Part shown: positions 5,451 to 8,379 of the stretch, one piece after another
How the letters are laid out: the number at the start of each line of letters is the position of its first letter
How positions within the stretch are numbered: position 1 is the stretch's first letter
NCBI GenBank assembly: GCA_947036475.1
Contig: CAMQRG010000082.1
Span: 1-8,379, forward strand
Length of the DNA stretch: 8,379 nucleotides
Reading direction: 5' to 3'
DNA from: an uncultured Clostridia bacterium
Lineage (GTDB): Bacteria > Bacillota > Clostridia > Lachnospirales > Anaerotignaceae
Program-made: the position numbers and the translations under genes
The notes under the pieces: model-generated
Told to the model about the DNA's origin: nothing
The model's database searches: none
What the model saw: only the letters and a program-made list of their open reading frames with translations

Positions 5451-6503
5451 ATGAAAATACCGGCTCTTTGTTTTGGCGGACTGACAGCGCGAAGACCTAT
5501 TGTGCAGGGCGGCATGGGCGTTGGGGTATCTCTTTCCGGACTGGCAGGCGCGGTTGCCGCAAGCGGCGGCGTTGGCACGATTTCCGGAATACACCCGGGT
5601 TACAGGGAGGCGGATTTTCAGAAAGACCCCTTCAAGGCGAATCTGCGCGCAATTGGGAAGGAACTGGAAAAAGCGAAGGAAACCGCGCCGGACGGCATCA
5701 TTGGCTTTAACTTTATGACAGTAATGAACCATTATGAGGAATATGTGCGGGAGGCCATCGCGGCGGGGGCGGATTTCATTGTTTCCGGAGCAGGGCTGCC
5801 TGTGACGCTGGCGAAAATCGCGGCAGGGTCAGATGTGCGGATACTGCCGATTGTTTCTTCTTCGCGGGCATTGAAGTTAATCGTAAAAAACTGGCTGCGG
5901 CATGACCGTCTGCCAGATGCGGTTGTTGTAGAAGGGCCGCTGGCCGGCGGACATCTGGGCTTCAGATATAGCGACATGCAGGCGGGGACATTTCTGCCGC
6001 TGGAGGACTGTCTGACAGATGTGCTGGGATACGTGGGCGAGCTGGAGGAGGCGCATGGCGTAAAAATCCCTGTGATTGCGGGCGGCGGCGTGCGAAACCA
6101 CGCGGACGTAGAGCGGCTGATGGGGCTGGGAGCGTCCGGCGTTCAGGTGGGTACGCGGTTCGTTGCAACAGAGGAATGTGACGCTGCGCCGTCTTTTAAG
6201 GCGGCTTATCTGGAAAGCAGTGCGGCAGACATTAAAATTATCGAAAGTCCGGTAGGGCTGGCAGCGCGCGCTATTGAAACGCCGTTTTTGCAGCGGGCAG
6301 AACGGGAAGGACGTATTCCTGTGCAGAAATGCTATCAGTGCATGGGGCACTGCAAGGCGGCGGAAACGAAATACTGCATTTCTCAGGCGTTGATTGATTC
6401 GGTCAGCGGACGGGAAGGGCTTGTGTTCTGCGGGGCACATGCAGATGAGATTAACGGTCTTTCGACCGTAGAGCAGGTTATGCGCGAGCTTTGCGGAGAA
6501 TAA
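5451..6503 (+). CDS. Nitronate monooxygenase / FabK-like NAD(P)H-dependent flavin oxidoreductase
   Basis: This is a 350-residue TIM-barrel flavoprotein. Family members use FMN to oxidise alkyl nitronates (nitronate monooxygenase) or reduce enoyl-ACP (FabK). FMN-site features are RPIVQGGMGVGVS near the N-terminus, EGPLAGGHLGF with H168 at the catalytic histidine position, AGGGVRNHADV, and GASGVQVGTRFVATEEC. The C-terminal region has four cysteines, C294-x2-C297-x3-C301-x7-C309, followed by ISQALIDSV and GLVFCGAHADEI. From memory, this extension is typical of the longer clostridial members and is absent from classic FabK of about 315 residues. The ATG at 5451 is preferred because TTGGAGGG (5436-5443) is its ribosome binding site; an in-frame TTG at 5436 is part of that site. 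No fatty-acid synthesis genes are adjacent, which favours a nitronate or general oxidoreductase role over FabK. The gene has its own strong promoter. The family is sure; the substrate is not. Confidence 0.92.
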   Translation: MKIPALCFGGLTARRPIVQGGMGVGVSLSGLAGAVAASGGVGTISGIHPGYREADFQKDPFKANLRAIGKELEKAKETAPDGIIGFNFMTVMNHYEEYVREAIAAGADFIVSGAGLPVTLAKIAAGSDVRILPIVSSSRALKLIVKNWLRHDRLPDAVVVEGPLAGGHLGFRYSDMQAGTFLPLEDCLTDVLGYVGELEEAHGVKIPVIAGGGVRNHADVERLMGLGASGVQVGTRFVATEECDAAPSFKAAYLESSAADIKIIESPVGLAARAIETPFLQRAEREGRIPVQKCYQCMGHCKAAETKYCISQALIDSVSGREGLVFCGAHADEINGLSTVEQVMRELCGE

Positions 6504-6513
6504 TATAAAAATG

Positions 6514-6595
6514 AAAGCGGCGGTACAAGCGGCTTGCTACAAAAACAATTTTCAGATTGATTTTTTGTGGCAATGGCCTTCTGTACTGCCGCTTT
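6514..6595. repeat. Long imperfect hairpin element in the convergent gap (MITE-like or bidirectional terminator)
   Basis: An 82-base unit folds into about 33 base pairs: 6514-6527 with 6582-6595 (14 bp, one G-T pair), 6531-6533 with 6576-6578, 6534-6545 with 6562-6573 (12 bp, one G-T pair) and CAAT (6546-6549) with ATTG (6556-6559). The loop is TTTCAG (6550-6555). The arms continue loosely outward to ATAAA (6505-6509) and TTTAT (6599-6603). AAGCGGC occurs twice in the left arm (6515-6521 and 6527-6533). It lies 10 bases after the monooxygenase stop, and both strands end in T-rich sequence (TTTT at 6593-6596; TTTTT on the reverse, at 6507-6511). It could therefore terminate both convergent units. 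Its length and multi-segment pairing also suit a small non-autonomous repeat. No clear target-site duplication is visible. Confidence 0.7.
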
Positions 6596-6596
6596 T

Positions 6597-6761
6597 CGTT
6601 TATCTGTGGCAGTCCTTCTGCAAAACCTCCAGAAAGCAGGCGCATAGCATAGTCAAAGGGGGTATCGTCCAGTATGGTTCTTGCCCTCCCCATAAAGCCG
6701 CAGTTTATACTGAGCAGGAAAGTCCTCCTGGCGGTATTTGATTATAATAATGTTCCGCCCT
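6597..6761. other. 165-bp remainder of the convergent gap, possible coding relic on the minus strand
   Basis: No supported gene is found. On the minus strand, protein-like reading occurs in two different frames: one from about 6757 down to 6668 (contains KYRQEDFPAQYKLRLYGEG) and one from 6693 downward (contains RTILDDTPFDYAMRLLSGGF). Neither has a good ribosome binding site plus start codon, and the second runs into the hairpin at 6514-6595. This could be a decayed gene end with a frameshift near 6690, or chance. I recognise no family in it. Confidence 0.3.
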
Positions 6762-7913
6762 TCATTGCTCGGGCGCGGCGTAGTTTTCTTCCAGCAGGGC
6801 GGCAAAAGCGGGCAGGTGTTCAGAAAGGTCGGCTTTACCGCGGTATTTCACCCGCAGGACAGCATTGCCCCTGTATGCGGCAAATATTGTGTTATCGCCT
6901 GTGTGGTAATATTCCAGTCCGTCAAACAAATCCGGTTCGACGTCGATTTCCTGCCGCTTCAGAAATGTTCCAGAGAATCCAGAGAAATCACATCCGTTGT
7001 CAGCAAGGCTTACCATAGTCTGCTCTGCAAACAGTTCCGGACGTACCTCCAAATAGGTGGTTTCTATGTAGGAATTTTCCCCATATTCCTGTATGGTGTA
7101 CTGCACAGGCGATAGCAGGGACGTTTCAAATTTCACATTGGCCAGCCCTTTCCCTTCTGTCCCTTCAAGCTCTGCCAGTGGGAGACAGGGCAGAAGAACA
7201 GTGGTTTCGCTGGCTGCAAATTCCAGCGGCTTTTTTATGCTGTCCAAATAGATTGAGAGGGAAGGCATAAAGCTGATAAGCACCATCAGCAGTATCATCA
7301 AAGGCTGGATAAAAACGGCTTTCCGATAGCTTTTTTTGTGCTCCATAGGGACGCCGGACGCAAGCCCCCTCCTGATTCGGGAACAGGTGTGCACTTCAAA
7401 GAGTGTCCACCCGGCGGCAAACAGGAGGACAAACAGCATGAAGCATGCTTCGAGTGGGCTGAAAGCCCGGATAAAGCCTGAAAACTGTGACCATGTCATA
7501 AAGGAAAAAAGCAGCAGAAAGAAGATAATGACGCCAAAGCCAGCAAAAAAAGCCTGTTTAGAATCCTGCCACGCTTCTTCCAGCTGTTCTCTTTGAACCA
7601 GTGGGTCGGTATGCGGCTCAATGGGGCATTCTTCTGCATTGGAAAAAAGGTAATATTTCTGCCACATATGGCAGACAAACTGCCAGCCGAAATCCGCATA
7701 GGTTTCCCGCATGGCTTTGGGCGGCTCAGCTTGGACATACTTTGGGACTTCAATGCGGTATGTCATTTTCTGCGGCTCGCCCAGCCGGAATTTTGCGTAA
7801 TATCCGTTGAAGGAAAGCGGGAACAGTCCTTCCAAAGCCATATCTTCCAGCCAGCTTTCCAGCGCGGGGATATCGGCTGTGTTGGCGGGAAAAAACTTGC
7901 GTTTGGTTTTCAT
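6762..7913 (-). CDS. DUF2812 domain membrane protein
   Basis: This is a 383-residue protein. Residues about 10-115 form a DUF2812 domain: W21-L-E-D-M-A-L-E-G-L, then YAKFRLGEPQKMTYRIEV, and GWQFVCHMWQKYYLFSN. A charged stretch follows, then three predicted membrane segments at about 121-140, 154-174 and 199-221. After these comes a roughly 160-residue soluble region, probably outside the membrane, with no recognised domain. It ends in ADLSEHLPAFAALLEENY, which is shared with the neighbouring gene at 7924-8379. DUF2812 proteins are poorly characterised; they are common in Firmicutes and, from memory, often near PadR-like regulators. The start at 7913 is fixed by AGGAGGG (7925 to 7919 on this strand) placed 5 bases before it. 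That site overlaps the stop of the upstream gene, so the two are translationally coupled. No signal peptide is present; the N-terminus is basic (MKTKRKFF) and probably cytosolic. The function is unknown. Confidence 0.85.
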   Translation of the reverse strand: MKTKRKFFPANTADIPALESWLEDMALEGLFPLSFNGYYAKFRLGEPQKMTYRIEVPKYVQAEPPKAMRETYADFGWQFVCHMWQKYYLFSNAEECPIEPHTDPLVQREQLEEAWQDSKQAFFAGFGVIIFFLLLFSFMTWSQFSGFIRAFSPLEACFMLFVLLFAAGWTLFEVHTCSRIRRGLASGVPMEHKKSYRKAVFIQPLMILLMVLISFMPSLSIYLDSIKKPLEFAASETTVLLPCLPLAELEGTEGKGLANVKFETSLLSPVQYTIQEYGENSYIETTYLEVRPELFAEQTMVSLADNGCDFSGFSGTFLKRQEIDVEPDLFDGLEYYHTGDNTIFAAYRGNAVLRVKYRGKADLSEHLPAFAALLEENYAAPEQ

Positions 7914-7918
7914 GGTAT

Positions 7919-7925
7919 CCCTCCT
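7919..7925 (-). promoter_or_regulatory. Ribosome binding site overlapping the upstream stop codon
   Basis: On the minus strand AGGAGGG (7925 to 7919) includes the last two bases of the TAG stop (7926 to 7924) of the upstream gene and lies 5 bases before the ATG of the DUF2812 gene at 7913. Ribosomes finishing the first gene can start the second directly, which supports a two-gene operon. Confidence 0.85.
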
Positions 7926-8379
7926 ATTGCGGTTTCCTTGTGGGGTAGTTTTCCTGCATCAGCGCGGCTAACTGCGGCACAAAGGGGCGCAGGTCTGTTT
8001 CTCCGAAATATTCCACATACATGACGGTATCGCCCTGCCGGAAAAAGAGTTTTTTCAGGGCATCGCTGTATTTGCCGCTGACACAGAGATATGCTTCGTT
8101 CAGGCCGGTTTCGGCTGAAAGGTCGAGGGTATCCCATGGCGTCAGGTCAGAAAGCTCCCAATTCATCTGGCTTTCCACGAAACGCTCCCCCATGGAGGGA
8201 TAGCGCAGGCGGTAGATATGGAAGGCAAGTGTTGGTTCGTAAGGTTCGCTGCTCCCTGCCCAGTTTCTTTCGGGGATAAAACCGCTCTGCGTGATGGTGG
8301 TTTGCTGCGGAATGAGAAAAGAGCTGTCAAAACGTATCTCGTTATCTGAATCACCGCCAATGTAGGTGGTATTTGCATC
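7924..8379 (-). CDS. DUF2812-type paralogue, C-terminal part (cut by window edge)
   Basis: The frame is open from the window edge (8379) to TAG at 7926-7924 and shows 151 residues. An internal ATG at 8193 is not the start, because clearly homologous sequence continues upstream of it. The visible part aligns with the post-membrane region of the downstream neighbour: NEIRFDSSFLIPQQTTITQSG matches NVKFETSLLSPVQYTIQEYG, and VEYFGETDLRPFVPQLAALMQENYP matches VKYRGKADLSEHLPAFAALLEENYA. The two genes are therefore a diverged tandem duplication. No membrane segment is in the visible part; the DUF2812 domain and membrane helices are expected upstream of the window. It is the first of the pair in the operon seen here and overlaps the ribosome binding site of the second. 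Function is unknown; the paralogue assignment rests on alignment by eye. Confidence 0.75.
   Translation of the reverse strand, partial: DANTTYIGGDSDNEIRFDSSFLIPQQTTITQSGFIPERNWAGSSEPYEPTLAFHIYRLRYPSMGERFVESQMNWELSDLTPWDTLDLSAETGLNEAYLCVSGKYSDALKKLFFRQGDTVMYVEYFGETDLRPFVPQLAALMQENYPTRKPQ

Noticed and set aside
5451..6503. Firm assignment as FabK enoyl-ACP reductase
   Set aside because: The protein is longer than FabK, has a cysteine-rich C-terminus, and there are no fatty-acid synthesis genes nearby. Only the broader family is supported.
1..8379. CRISPR array, tRNA or rRNA genes, integrase or transposase
   Set aside because: No regularly spaced direct repeats, RNA-gene signatures or recombinase motifs were seen on either strand.

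Overview
The window looks like one end of a contig from an anaerobic, moderate-GC Firmicute, most likely a clostridium of the Lachnospiraceae type. This is inferred from the electron-transfer flavoprotein alpha tail, strong AGGAGG-type ribosome binding sites, the ACT (UPF0237) plus PFL-like (UPF0210) gene pair, a bacterial glutaminyl-tRNA synthetase, a clostridial-style nitronate monooxygenase and DUF2812 membrane proteins. No phage, integrase, transposase, CRISPR or toxin-antitoxin genes are visible, and I find no convincing new multi-gene system. The content is mostly ordinary chromosome.

Layout. Bases 1-38 are not genomic: they match the Illumina Nextera transposase adapter. Native sequence starts at about 39, inside the last 55 codons of etfA (+). 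Next come a GNAT acetyltransferase (255-716), a structured gap with a terminator- or attenuator-like hairpin, the ACT/PFL-like pair (876-2531), a second and unrelated GNAT of the RimJ/RimL type (2697-3257), and an AT-rich gap carrying a good promoter for glnS (3566-5245). glnS ends at a textbook intrinsic terminator (5262-5300). A flavin-dependent nitronate monooxygenase/FabK-like gene (5451-6503) follows with its own consensus promoter and a perfect palindrome near its predicted transcription start. A long imperfect hairpin (6514-6595) lies in the convergent gap. Two tandem paralogous DUF2812-type genes on the minus strand fill the rest (6762-7913, and 7924-8379 cut by the window edge).

How the genes work together. 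etfA and the first GNAT may share a transcript, since only 47 bp separate them. The ACT and PFL-like genes are tightly coupled (15 bp apart) and form a widespread pair of unknown function. glnS and the monooxygenase gene are each single-gene transcription units. The two DUF2812 genes form a translationally coupled operon whose promoter lies outside the window. The items most worth checking are the adapter artefact, the 33-bp imperfect hairpin in the convergent gap, the palindrome at the monooxygenase promoter, the structured leader before the ACT gene and the divergent DUF2812 tandem.
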